From Xanthobacteraceae bacterium (GTDB lineage: Bacteria > Pseudomonadota > Alphaproteobacteria > Rhizobiales > Xanthobacteraceae), in the NCBI GenBank assembly GCA_030037105.1, contig JASHRY010000273.1:1-13142 (forward strand): 13,142 bases of DNA, in the 5' to 3' direction. Positions 1-6,243 of this stretch are shown here, piece by piece; the first letter of the stretch is position 1, and each line of letters starts with the position of its first letter. The position numbers and the translations under genes are program-made. The notes beneath the pieces are model-generated. The model searched no databases and had not been told where the DNA came from. It saw only the letters and a program-made list of their open reading frames with translations.

Positions 1-100
1 CGCTGACCTTGTAGGTCGCCGCAACCTCGCGGCAGCTTTCGCCCGCCGCCACCGCCGCAACAACACGTTCGCGAAGATCAAGTGAATAGGGTCGAGCCAT
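1..100 (-). CDS. IS630-family transposase, N-terminal part (cut by window edge)
   Basis: The minus strand from position 100 reads MARPYSLDLRERVVAAVAAG and continues through ESCREVAATYKVS to the window edge. This is the typical start of an IS630/Tc1-type transposase: a short basic lead, then a helix-turn-helix that binds the element's ends. Only 33 codons are visible, so the DDE catalytic domain cannot be checked and the gene may be intact or broken. The ATG at 100-98 is preceded by a strong GGGGAGGAG Shine-Dalgarno (minus strand, about 111-119), which lies in the loop of a 9-bp stem (separate entry). Family assignment is from memory of the motif SLDLRERVV and is fairly secure. Confidence 0.8.
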   Translation of the reverse strand, partial: MARPYSLDLRERVVAAVAAGESCREVAATYKVS

Positions 101-101
101 C

Positions 102-129
102 GATGCTGGCCTCCTCCCCAGCCAGCATC
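102..129 (-). promoter_or_regulatory. Stem-loop presenting the transposase ribosome binding site
   Basis: GATGCTGGC (102-110) and GCCAGCATC (121-129) are perfect 9-bp inverted arms around a 10-nt loop. On the transposase mRNA (minus strand) the loop is TGGGGAGGAG, so it holds the whole Shine-Dalgarno. The 3' arm ends one base before the ATG. The structure is seen directly; a role in limiting transposase translation is inferred. Confidence 0.6.
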
Positions 130-131
130 TT

Positions 132-192
132 GAATCAGAACCAACCTGATTCGGGAATCCCAAATCGATTCAGGCTCAATGAAAAAGACTCT
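132..192. repeat. Probable end region of the IS630-type element
   Basis: Between the transposase start and the dispersed repeat lie several inverted GAATC/GATTC units. The clearest pair is GAATCAG (132-138) with CTGATTC (146-152); a second is GAATC (155-159) with GATTC (167-171). Clustered symmetric motifs upstream of a transposase are typical of a terminal, transposase-binding region. IS630-type elements duplicate a TA target, and a TA sits at 192-193, close to where the dispersed repeat begins. The exact boundary is inferred because the other end of the element is outside the window. Confidence 0.4.
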
Positions 193-194
193 AG

Positions 195-294
195 AGCACG
201 TCCAGGAAAAGTGGGAACCGGTTTTCCTTCCGGCCGCGCGACAATACAAGGCTTGAAGCCGGACGACGATTCGAAGACGAGTCATCCCGCTCTA
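195..294 (-). repeat. Dispersed intergenic repeat, copy A
   Basis: Read on the minus strand, this 100-bp stretch aligns without gaps to 9924-10023, with about 85% identity by eye. It starts TAGAGCGGGATGACT and ends in the block GGAAAACCGGTTCCCACTTT then TCCTGGACGTGCT. Near its start it can fold: GGATGAC pairs with GTCGTCC (one G-U pair) around a 13-nt loop containing CTTCG. It lies 60 bp past the end of the second amt gene, in the same sense as that gene. The GGAAAACCGGTTCCCACTTT core is a very common intergenic motif in Hyphomicrobiales genomes, from memory. Confidence 0.8.
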
Positions 295-297
295 AGA

Positions 298-319
298 GGC
301 CCCCGGTTGTGTCGGGGCC
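298..319 (-). terminator. Possible terminator hairpin after the second amt gene
   Basis: GGCCCC (298-303) and GGGGCC (314-319) form a 6-bp G/C stem with a 10-nt loop, 35 bp beyond the amt stop codon. On the minus strand it is followed only by TCTTAG, not a clean T-run, so it is a weak intrinsic terminator by itself. Repeat copy A, which can form a second stem, follows at once. Confidence 0.4.
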
Positions 320-353
320 GCTTAAAGGCGAGGCCGGTCTCGCCCGTTGTCTG

Positions 354-1808
354 TCACTGCACGGTCTCGCCATGCAGCGCGAGATCGAGACCTTCGCGCT
401 CGACATCCTCGGTCACGCGCAGCCCGATGATCAAGTCGACGATCTTGAGGATGATCAGCGTCACCACCGCATCGTAGATGAACACGCAGCCGATGCCGAT
501 GGCCTGGTTGAGGACCTGCTCGGGATGGCCCTCGATCAGGCCGGGGGTACCGCCATATTGCTGGACGGCGAACACGCCGGTGAGCAGCGCGCCGGCCGCG
601 CCGCCGACCGCGTGCACGCCGAACGTATCGAGCGCGTCGTCATAACCGAAGAAGCGCTTGAGGCCGGTGCAGCCCCAATAGCAAACAATGCCGGCGGCGA
701 CGCCGATGCAGAACGCTCCGATCGGGCCGACGAAACCCGATGCCGGCGTGATGGCGACGAGACCGGCCACGGCGCCCGAGCAGATGCCAATGACCGTCGG
801 CTTGCCGCGCCTCATCCACTCGACGAGCATCCAGGTAAAGCCGGCCGTCGCCGTGGCAATGTGAGTGACGCACATCGCCATGCCGGCCTGCATGCCCGCG
901 CTCACGGCGGAGCCGGCGTTGAAACCGAACCAGCCGACCCACAAGAGCGAGGCGCCGATCAGCGTCAGCACCATATTATGGGCGGGCCCGGTGTCCTTGC
1001 GCTTGCCAAGCATCAGCGCAGCCATCAGGCCGGCGGTGCCGGAATTGACGTGCACCACCGTGCCGCCGGCGAAATCGAGGACGTGGAATTTCGCCTCGGG
1101 ATTCGAACTGTTGAAGATGCCGTCCGGTCCCCATACCCAATGCGCGATCGGCGAATAGACAAAGATCGCCCACAGCCCGATGAACCAGAGCATGGCCGAG
1201 AACTTCATGCGCTCGGCGAACGAGCCGGCGACGAGCGCCGCGGTGATGATCGCAAAGGTCAGCTGGAACATCGAATAGACGGTTTCGGGGATGGTTGGCG
1301 CCAGCGGATTGGGGTTGCCGATGCCTTTGGCGACGTCGCTCAGGATGCCCTGCAGGAAGGCGCGGTCGAGTCCGCCGATGAAGGGCGTGCCGGCGCGAAA
1401 GGCCAGGCTGTAGGTGAAGAACAGCCAGAGAATGCTGATGAGGCAAGTAATGGCGAAGCTCGTCATCACCGTGTCGCCGACGTTCTTCTTGCGCACCATG
1501 CCGCCATAGAACAGGGCAAGGCCGGGTATGGTCATCATCAGCACGATGGCCATCGAGGTCAGCATCCAGGCGGTGTTGCCCGGATTGGGCGCGCAATTTT
1601 CGAGTATCTTGGCGGTGCAAGCCGGCGGCGAAGCCTCGGCCGCCGCCGCGGTCACCGTGGCCGCTGCCGGCGCCGCAGGCGTCGCCTCCTGTCCGGCCGG
1701 AGCCTGCGCGTCGGAGGACCGGAATGTCGTCAGGCTCAACGCGGCGGCGAGTAGAACCACCGCGACGAGAGGAAACGCCCCCGTACGCAAGATTTTCTTC
1801 AAAATCAT
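354..1808 (-). CDS. amt: Ammonium transporter (Amt/MEP/Rh family), second copy
   Basis: This 484-residue protein is an inner-membrane ammonium channel. Residues 1-33 look like a signal or leader helix. They are followed by an Ala/Pro-rich spacer (about 35-62) and then the Amt core beginning NTAWMLTSMAIVLMM. Family residues align with E. coli AmtB: the periplasmic recruitment site Phe181, Trp226 and Ser300; the gate Phe185 and Phe296; Asp245; and the pore twin histidines His253 (GGTVVH) and His399 (FGVH). It ends REGLDLALHGETVQ, the conserved cytoplasmic tail that PII docks against. The ATG has GGGAG about 8 bp upstream. It lies downstream of glnK-amtB but behind a hairpin terminator and its own sigma-54 promoter, so it is probably a separately controlled paralogue. 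Function is secure; its partner PII protein is inferred. Confidence 0.95.
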   Translation of the reverse strand: MILKKILRTGAFPLVAVVLLAAALSLTTFRSSDAQAPAGQEATPAAPAAATVTAAAAEASPPACTAKILENCAPNPGNTAWMLTSMAIVLMMTIPGLALFYGGMVRKKNVGDTVMTSFAITCLISILWLFFTYSLAFRAGTPFIGGLDRAFLQGILSDVAKGIGNPNPLAPTIPETVYSMFQLTFAIITAALVAGSFAERMKFSAMLWFIGLWAIFVYSPIAHWVWGPDGIFNSSNPEAKFHVLDFAGGTVVHVNSGTAGLMAALMLGKRKDTGPAHNMVLTLIGASLLWVGWFGFNAGSAVSAGMQAGMAMCVTHIATATAGFTWMLVEWMRRGKPTVIGICSGAVAGLVAITPASGFVGPIGAFCIGVAAGIVCYWGCTGLKRFFGYDDALDTFGVHAVGGAAGALLTGVFAVQQYGGTPGLIEGHPEQVLNQAIGIGCVFIYDAVVTLIILKIVDLIIGLRVTEDVEREGLDLALHGETVQ

Positions 1809-1916
1809 AGCTTCACTCCCGTCCCGTGAAGATGGTCCGGCCCGGCGCTGTATCGATCAGGCGGACACGTGAGCGACACCGCAGCAAGCTGGTCGCGCGA
1901 TCAGCGCAGTGCAGGA

Positions 1917-1932
1917 ATCAAGCGCCGTGCCA
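1917..1932 (-). promoter_or_regulatory. Sigma-54 (RpoN) promoter for the second amt gene
   Basis: On the minus strand TGGCACG, then GCGC, then TTGAT matches the -24/-12 consensus TGGCACG-N4-TTGCW at 11 of 12 fixed positions. The -24 GG and the -12 dinucleotide have the required 10-bp spacing, and the only deviation is GA for GC at -12. The predicted start is near 1906, giving a leader of about 98 nt before the ATG at 1808. RpoN promoters controlled by NtrC are the usual way ammonium transporter genes are induced under nitrogen limitation. Confidence 0.7.
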
Positions 1933-1974
1933 CTTCCAAGATCAGTCGAGGAACTGGTTACAGGAGCGATTCCC

Positions 1975-2004
1975 CGGAGCCAGGGCAGCGGGAAATGGGC
2001 TCCG
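1975..2004. repeat. Inverted repeat upstream of the sigma-54 promoter
   Basis: CGGAGCC (1975-1981) and GGCTCCG (1998-2004) are perfect 7-bp arms separated by 16 bp. They lie about 70-100 bp upstream of the predicted amt start site. It could be an activator site or simply an RNA hairpin in the amtB read-through transcript; it does not match the NtrC consensus (TGCAC-N7-GTGCA). Confidence 0.4.
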
Positions 2005-2012
2005 CGCTCAAA

Positions 2013-2029
2013 GAGCAATCACACTGCTC
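2013..2029. repeat. 17-bp inverted repeat, activator site or second terminator stem
   Basis: GAGCA (2013-2017) and TGCTC (2025-2029) flank 7 bp. The size and position (about 115 bp upstream of the predicted sigma-54 start) suit an enhancer-binding-protein site, but the half-sites are not those of NtrC. On the minus strand the second arm is followed by TTT, so it could also be an extra terminator stem for amtB. Confidence 0.35.
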
Positions 2030-2065
2030 AAAACTTAGGCTGATGCCGACCAAGCATGCCAGCCT
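2030..2065 (-). terminator. Rho-independent terminator after glnK-amtB
   Basis: Beginning 8 bp past the amtB stop, the minus strand reads AGGCTG, a 2-nt bulge, ATGC, a 7-nt loop, GCAT, CAGCCT and then AAGTTTT. The 10-bp stem followed by a short T-run is a reasonable intrinsic terminator. It should end the glnK-amtB transcript, which fits the finding that the downstream amt gene has its own promoter. Confidence 0.6.
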
Positions 2066-2073
2066 CACCCGCG

Positions 2074-3375
2074 CTATTGGAGGGCTTCACCGTGCTGCGT
2101 CACGTCGAGACCTTCCATCTCGCTCTGCGGATCGACCCGCAGGGGAACGAAGACCGCAATCGCCTTCAGCAGGATGAAGGTCGCAACAGCGGACCAGGCC
2201 AAGACAACGGCAATACCGTAGAGTTGGACAAGCACCTGGGTGCCGTTGCCCTCCAAAAGCCCGGCGGCGCCGCCCACGGCTCGAACGGCGAAAACGCCGA
2301 CGAGCAATGTGCCCGTTGCGCCGCCAATGCCGTGGACGCCGAACACGTCGAGCGAATCGTCGTAGCCGCACCTGAGCTTGAGCGCGGTGCAGCTCCAATA
2401 GCAGACCAAACCCGCCGCGAGGCCGATGACGATGCCGTGCCATGGCAATACGAATCCCGAAGCCGGCGTGATGGCTCCGAGCCCGGCCACGGCGCCGGAG
2501 ATCATACCGAGCACGGAGGGCTTGCCTCGGGACCACCATTCGAGCGCCATCCAGGTGATGGCGCCCGTGGAGGCGGCGAGGTGCGTGGCCACGATCGCGA
2601 AAACGGCGCGTGAACCGACAGCCAGCGCCGATCCGCCGTTGAACCCGAACCAGCCGACCCACAACAATCCAGTCCCGATCACCGCGAGCGACAAATCGTG
2701 GGGCGCGAAGTTGTCGGTGCCATAGCCGCGCCGGGCGCCCAGCACCAAGGCGGCGACAAGGCCGGCAACGCCGGCATTGAGATGGACCACCGTACCTCCG
2801 GCGAAATCGAGCAGCCCCGCGGTCCCGAGAAAGCCGCCGCCCCACACCCAATGGGCGACGGGCACGTAAACGACGATGAGCCACAATGCGGCAAACCAGA
2901 GGAAGGCGGAAAACCTCATGCGGTCGGCGACCGAGCCGGCGACGAGCGCGGTCGTGATCACCGCGAATGTCATCTGGTAAATCATGAACAGCGCTTCGGG
3001 AATGGAATTCGCGAGCGGACTGACCGTTTCCATTCCCATGCCGCGCAGCAACAGGCGATCGAGCGTGCCGATGATCGGCGCGTTACCGGTGAAGGCGAGA
3101 GTGTAGCCCGTGACCGCCCAGAGGATGGAGCCCATGGCAGTCACCGCCAGGGTTTGCGCCATCGTCGCGAGCACGTTCTTCTTGCGCACCATTCCGGCAT
3201 AAAACAGCGCGAGGCCGGGTATCGACATCATCAGCACAAGGGCGGTTGCCGCGATCATCCAGGCGGTGTTCGCCGGATCAATCCGCGATGCGGGCTGGGC
3301 CATAGCGGGCGCCACCGCAAGCATCATGAACGCGCCGGCTGCGACCATGGCGCGAATAAACGACGCCGCCCTCAT
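2074..3375 (-). CDS. amtB: Ammonium transporter AmtB, paired with GlnK
   Basis: This 433-residue inner-membrane ammonium channel carries the twin pore histidines His198 (GGTVVH) and His348 (FGVH), Asp190, gate residues Phe137 and Phe245, and recruitment-site Trp178 and Ser249. The outer aromatic that is Phe103 in E. coli is Tyr133 here. A cleavable signal peptide is clear, ending APAMA before QP (about residue 26), as in many Amt proteins. I chose the ATG at 3375 over one at 3453 because the longer form would run into the end of glnK, while 3375 has GGGGGGAAATAGG just upstream. It follows glnK by 31 bp, so the two are one operon and GlnK is the expected regulator of this channel. It ends MEGLDVTQHGEALQ, the usual tail. 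Confidence 0.95.
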   Translation of the reverse strand: MRAASFIRAMVAAGAFMMLAVAPAMAQPASRIDPANTAWMIAATALVLMMSIPGLALFYAGMVRKKNVLATMAQTLAVTAMGSILWAVTGYTLAFTGNAPIIGTLDRLLLRGMGMETVSPLANSIPEALFMIYQMTFAVITTALVAGSVADRMRFSAFLWFAALWLIVVYVPVAHWVWGGGFLGTAGLLDFAGGTVVHLNAGVAGLVAALVLGARRGYGTDNFAPHDLSLAVIGTGLLWVGWFGFNGGSALAVGSRAVFAIVATHLAASTGAITWMALEWWSRGKPSVLGMISGAVAGLGAITPASGFVLPWHGIVIGLAAGLVCYWSCTALKLRCGYDDSLDVFGVHGIGGATGTLLVGVFAVRAVGGAAGLLEGNGTQVLVQLYGIAVVLAWSAVATFILLKAIAVFVPLRVDPQSEMEGLDVTQHGEALQ

Positions 3376-3406
3376 CCTATTTCCCCCCGCTCCCGCAAAC
3401 ACGCCA

Positions 3407-3745
3407 TTACAGAGCGCCGGCGTCGGTTTCGCCGGTGCGGATACGCACGGCATGCTCGAGTGACGTTACGAAGATCTTGCCGTCACCGATCTGTCCGGTC
3501 TTGGCGGCGGCGCTGATGGCCTCCACGACCTGATCGGCCTGATCGGCCGGGACGGCGACTTCGATGCGGACTTTCGGCAAAAAATTCACCGCATATTCGG
3601 CGCCGCGATAAATCTCGGTGTGGCCCCTCTGCCGGCCATAACCCTTCACCTCGGTCACGGTCATGCCGTGAACGCCGATGGCATTGAGGGCGTCGCGTAC
3701 GTCCTCGAGCTTGAACGGCTTGATGACGGCGATGACGAGCTTCAT
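3407..3745 (-). CDS. glnK: Nitrogen regulatory protein P-II (GlnK)
   Basis: This full-length 112-residue PII protein senses 2-oxoglutarate and ATP/ADP. It is uridylylated by GlnD on the T-loop tyrosine, here Tyr51 in YRGAEY (46-51). The start MKLVIAVIKPFKLEDV, the ATP-binding segment TGQIGDGKIFV (83-93) and the B/C-loop residues EHAVRIRTGE near the end are all standard. Linkage to amtB marks it as GlnK rather than GlnB: it binds the cytoplasmic face of Amt and blocks transport when nitrogen is abundant. I looked upstream for a sigma-54 promoter and found only a poor TGGCC-type partial match, so its promoter is undetermined. The stretch 3746-3886 up to tesB shows no other feature. Confidence 0.97.
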   Translation of the reverse strand: MKLVIAVIKPFKLEDVRDALNAIGVHGMTVTEVKGYGRQRGHTEIYRGAEYAVNFLPKVRIEVAVPADQADQVVEAISAAAKTGQIGDGKIFVTSLEHAVRIRTGETDAGAL

Positions 3746-3886
3746 GGATCAAATTCCCGGCTGATTGCCAAAGGCCCGATGCGCACATTATCGGCATCGC
3801 GGCCAAGATTTAAGTGGCTTATTGCTGCGGGTCGCGGGGCGTCATTCGAACGTTTTGCTTCACATGGGACAATAATTCGCCCTCTG

Positions 3887-4774
3887 TTACGCCGGCTTGG
3901 CGCGGCGCTGCCGCAAGAGCCCTTCCTGCGCCACCGAGGCGACCAGCGTGCCGTCCTCGGCAAAGATCAAGCCGCGCGAGAAGCCGCGCGCGCCGCTGAG
4001 GTTCGGGCTGTCCTGGGCGTAAAGGAGCCACGCGTCGGCGCGGAACGGACGGTGGAACCACAGCGCGTGGTCGAGGCTCGCCGCCATGATGTCTTCGTGG
4101 AAGACGGTGCGCCCGTGCGGGATCAGCGCGGCATCGAGCAACGTCATGTCCGAGGCATAAGCGAGCACGCATTGATGGATCGCGGGCTCGTCGGGAAGGC
4201 TGCCGGTCGCGCGGATCCAGACGTGAAAACGGCCGCCTTCGAGCTTCTCGCCAAGATAGCGGCCGTACTCGACCGGCCTCAGTTCGATCGGCCGCTCGCG
4301 CTCGTAATAGCGGCGCACCGGGTCGGGCATCAGCGCCAGGCCGCGATTCTTGACGTCGGCTTCATTCGGTAGCTGGTCGGGCTTCGGCACGTCCGGCATG
4401 GGAAATTGGTGGCTGAATCCCCCCTCCGCGCCGTGGAACGACACTTCCATGGAGAAGATCGCGCGACCATGCTGGATCGCGACGACGCGACGCGTGGTGA
4501 AGCTCCTGCCGTCGCGAATGCGGTCGACTTCGTAGATGATCGGCACCTTGGGATCGCCGCCGAGAAGAAAGTAGGCGTGGAGCGAATGCGGCGGCCGCGC
4601 CGTCACATCCTCGACCGTGCGGCAGGCCGCGACCAGGGCCTGGCCGATGACCTGTCCGCCGAACACGCGTTGCCAGCGTGATTGCGGCGACCGGCCGCGA
4701 AACAAGTTCACCTCCAGCGGTTCGAGATCGAGGATCGAGACGACTTCTTGGATGGCGGACGACATGGAAGACAT
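3887..4774 (-). CDS. tesB: Acyl-CoA thioesterase II (TesB, double hot-dog fold)
   Basis: This 295-residue cytoplasmic enzyme hydrolyses acyl-CoA to free fatty acid and CoA. The second hot-dog domain is highly typical: HQCVLAYASDM with catalytic Asp209, MAASLDHALWFHRPF, ARGFSRG, and VAQEG with catalytic Gln283. Spacing to E. coli TesB (Asp204, Thr228, Gln278) is exact. The middle residue of the triad is Ser233 instead of Thr, a conservative change. The first domain shows GRSPQSRWQRVFGGQVIGQA and HAYFL. The open frame runs up to 4897, but that start would lie inside the divergent gene, so the ATG at 4774 (MSSMSSAIQEV) is preferred; 4765 is also possible. Neither has a strong ribosome binding site. 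Confidence 0.93.
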   Translation of the reverse strand: MSSMSSAIQEVVSILDLEPLEVNLFRGRSPQSRWQRVFGGQVIGQALVAACRTVEDVTARPPHSLHAYFLLGGDPKVPIIYEVDRIRDGRSFTTRRVVAIQHGRAIFSMEVSFHGAEGGFSHQFPMPDVPKPDQLPNEADVKNRGLALMPDPVRRYYERERPIELRPVEYGRYLGEKLEGGRFHVWIRATGSLPDEPAIHQCVLAYASDMTLLDAALIPHGRTVFHEDIMAASLDHALWFHRPFRADAWLLYAQDSPNLSGARGFSRGLIFAEDGTLVASVAQEGLLRQRRAKPA

Positions 4775-4829
4775 GAATAAGTTCCGATCGCCGCCCACGA
4801 GGATGGCGGCCGCGCCGGCAGCGGCGAAT

Positions 4830-4858
4830 TCGCATGATTGCGGGGTGATGCTATATGC
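4830..4858 (+). promoter_or_regulatory. Candidate sigma-70 promoter for the UbiH-type gene
   Basis: TTCGCA (4830-4835) and TATATG (4853-4858) are separated by 17 bp. The start of transcription would fall near 4865, about 30 bp before the chosen ATG. It sits in the 121-bp divergent region between tesB and the hydroxylase gene. It also argues against the in-frame ATG at 4848, which would be upstream of the transcript start. Confidence 0.35.
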
Positions 4859-4895
4859 TGCCGGCTCGCTGCGGTCCAGGAACAGTGTGCCCCGC

Positions 4896-6170
4896 ATGAC
4901 CCATCCGGACGATCATATCGACGTGCTGATCGCAGGCGGCGGCTTTGCCGGCCTCGCGCTCGCGATTGCGCTTCGGCAGGCACTTGGGCCGCCATTCTGC
5001 GTCGCGCTCGCGGATCCGATGCTTGGCGCAAGCCACGCCGACGACGAGCGCGCCTCCGCGGTCGTCGCGGCGGCGCGGCGGCTGTTCGAGACGCTTGGCG
5101 TTTGGCAAAAAGTAGCCGAGGAAGCGCAGCCGATCCTCGACATGGTCGTCACCGACAGCGGGCTCGATGACGCGGTGCGGCCGGTCTTCCTCACCTTCGC
5201 CGGCGATATGGAACCGGGCGAACCGTTCGCCCACATGATCGAGAACCGGCACCTCATCGCCGCACTTGAAGCGAAGGCGAAGGCGGTAGGCGTCGTGTTT
5301 CGAACCGCAGCCGTTGCGAAATTTTCTCCCGAGCAGGCGGCGCCTTCCGGGGAGAAGCGGGACTTAGCCAATAATTCACTGCGGCGCCTCCGCGTCGAGC
5401 TTGCCGAGGGCAGCGCCGTCTCGACAGGGCTCCTCATCGCCGCCGACGGCGCCCGCTCATCGATCCGCGACGCCGCCGGGATCGCCACCAACGGCTGGAA
5501 CTACGGCCAGTCGGCGATCGTGACCAATGTCGGTCACGAACGCGACCATGGCGGCCGGGCGGAAGAGCACTTTCTCCCTGCCGGTCCGTTCGCCATCCTG
5601 CCGCTCAAGGGGCGCCGGTCGTCGATCGTGTGGACCGAGGCGACGCGCGAGGCCGAGCGTATCATGGCGTTGCCGGATGACGCCTTTCACGCCGAGCTTG
5701 AGCGGCGCTTTAAGCTCAATCTCGGCGAGATCACGACCGCGGGCGCCCGCCGCATACATCCACTCGGCTTCTTTGTCGCCCGCTCGTTCATCGCCGAAAG
5801 GATCGCGCTCGTCGGCGACGCGGCTCACGTCATCCATCCGATCGCGGGCCAGGGACTTAATATGGGACTGAAGGACGTGGCCGCGCTCGCCGAGGTGATC
5901 GTCGAGGCGGCGCGGCTCGGGCTCGATCCGGGCGCCGCGGATGTGCTCGAGCGCTATCAACGCTGGCGGCGCTTTGACACGATGGCCATGGGCTTTGCGA
6001 CCGACGGCCTCAATCGCCTGTTCTCCAACCGGTCCGCCGTGCTGCGCCTTGCCCGCGACGTCGGCCTCGGCCTGGTCGACCGCGTGCCCAATCTCAAGCG
6101 CCTGTTCATCCGCGAAGCAGCGGGACTGGTGGGCGACGTACCGAAATTGCTGCGCGGTAAGACATTGTAA
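4896..6170 (+). CDS. UbiH/UbiF/COQ6-family FAD-dependent hydroxylase (ubiquinone biosynthesis)
   Basis: This 424-residue flavoprotein monooxygenase probably hydroxylates the polyprenyl-phenol ring during ubiquinone synthesis. The N-terminal dinucleotide fold is DVLIAGGGFAG (Gly14, Gly16, Gly19). The middle motif is ADGARSSIR (183-191), followed by NGWNYGQSAIV. The second FAD motif GDAAHVIHP and the UbiH/COQ6 signature HPIAGQGLNMGLKD lie at 307-327. Which ring position it acts on (UbiH, UbiF, UbiI or UbiL type) cannot be decided from one protein, so no symbol is given. The start is the ATG at 4896, with CAGGAA about 13 bp upstream; an ATG at 4848 would add 16 residues. It is divergent from tesB and followed by gpsA after 73 bp with no clear terminator. 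Confidence 0.92.
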   Translation: MTHPDDHIDVLIAGGGFAGLALAIALRQALGPPFCVALADPMLGASHADDERASAVVAAARRLFETLGVWQKVAEEAQPILDMVVTDSGLDDAVRPVFLTFAGDMEPGEPFAHMIENRHLIAALEAKAKAVGVVFRTAAVAKFSPEQAAPSGEKRDLANNSLRRLRVELAEGSAVSTGLLIAADGARSSIRDAAGIATNGWNYGQSAIVTNVGHERDHGGRAEEHFLPAGPFAILPLKGRRSSIVWTEATREAERIMALPDDAFHAELERRFKLNLGEITTAGARRIHPLGFFVARSFIAERIALVGDAAHVIHPIAGQGLNMGLKDVAALAEVIVEAARLGLDPGAADVLERYQRWRRFDTMAMGFATDGLNRLFSNRSAVLRLARDVGLGLVDRVPNLKRLFIREAAGLVGDVPKLLRGKTL

Positions 6171-6243
6171 CTAAATGGTTTTACTTATCTGAGGAAGCCT
6201 TGCCCCTATAGGCCATCGATCCACCCCCGCTGCGCAACATATC

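Noticed and set aside
309..1754. 481-codon open frame on the plus strand, opposite the second amt gene
   Set aside because: It lies antisense to a clear Amt protein. Its product is low-complexity, rich in Arg, Asp, Glu, Gly and His, as expected from the reverse reading of G+C-rich codons, with no recognisable domain.
2013..2029. NtrC binding site
   Set aside because: Size and symmetry fit, but the half-sites are GAGCA/TGCTC rather than TGCAC/GTGCA.
2698..3516. 272-codon plus-strand open frame across amtB and glnK
   Set aside because: It is the same kind of antisense shadow and spans two real genes and the gap between them.
3746..3886. Sigma-54 promoter ahead of glnK
   Set aside because: The best candidate (TGGCCGC then CCGAT on the minus strand) matches the -24 part only partly and lacks the -12 TTGC, so it is not reported as a feature.
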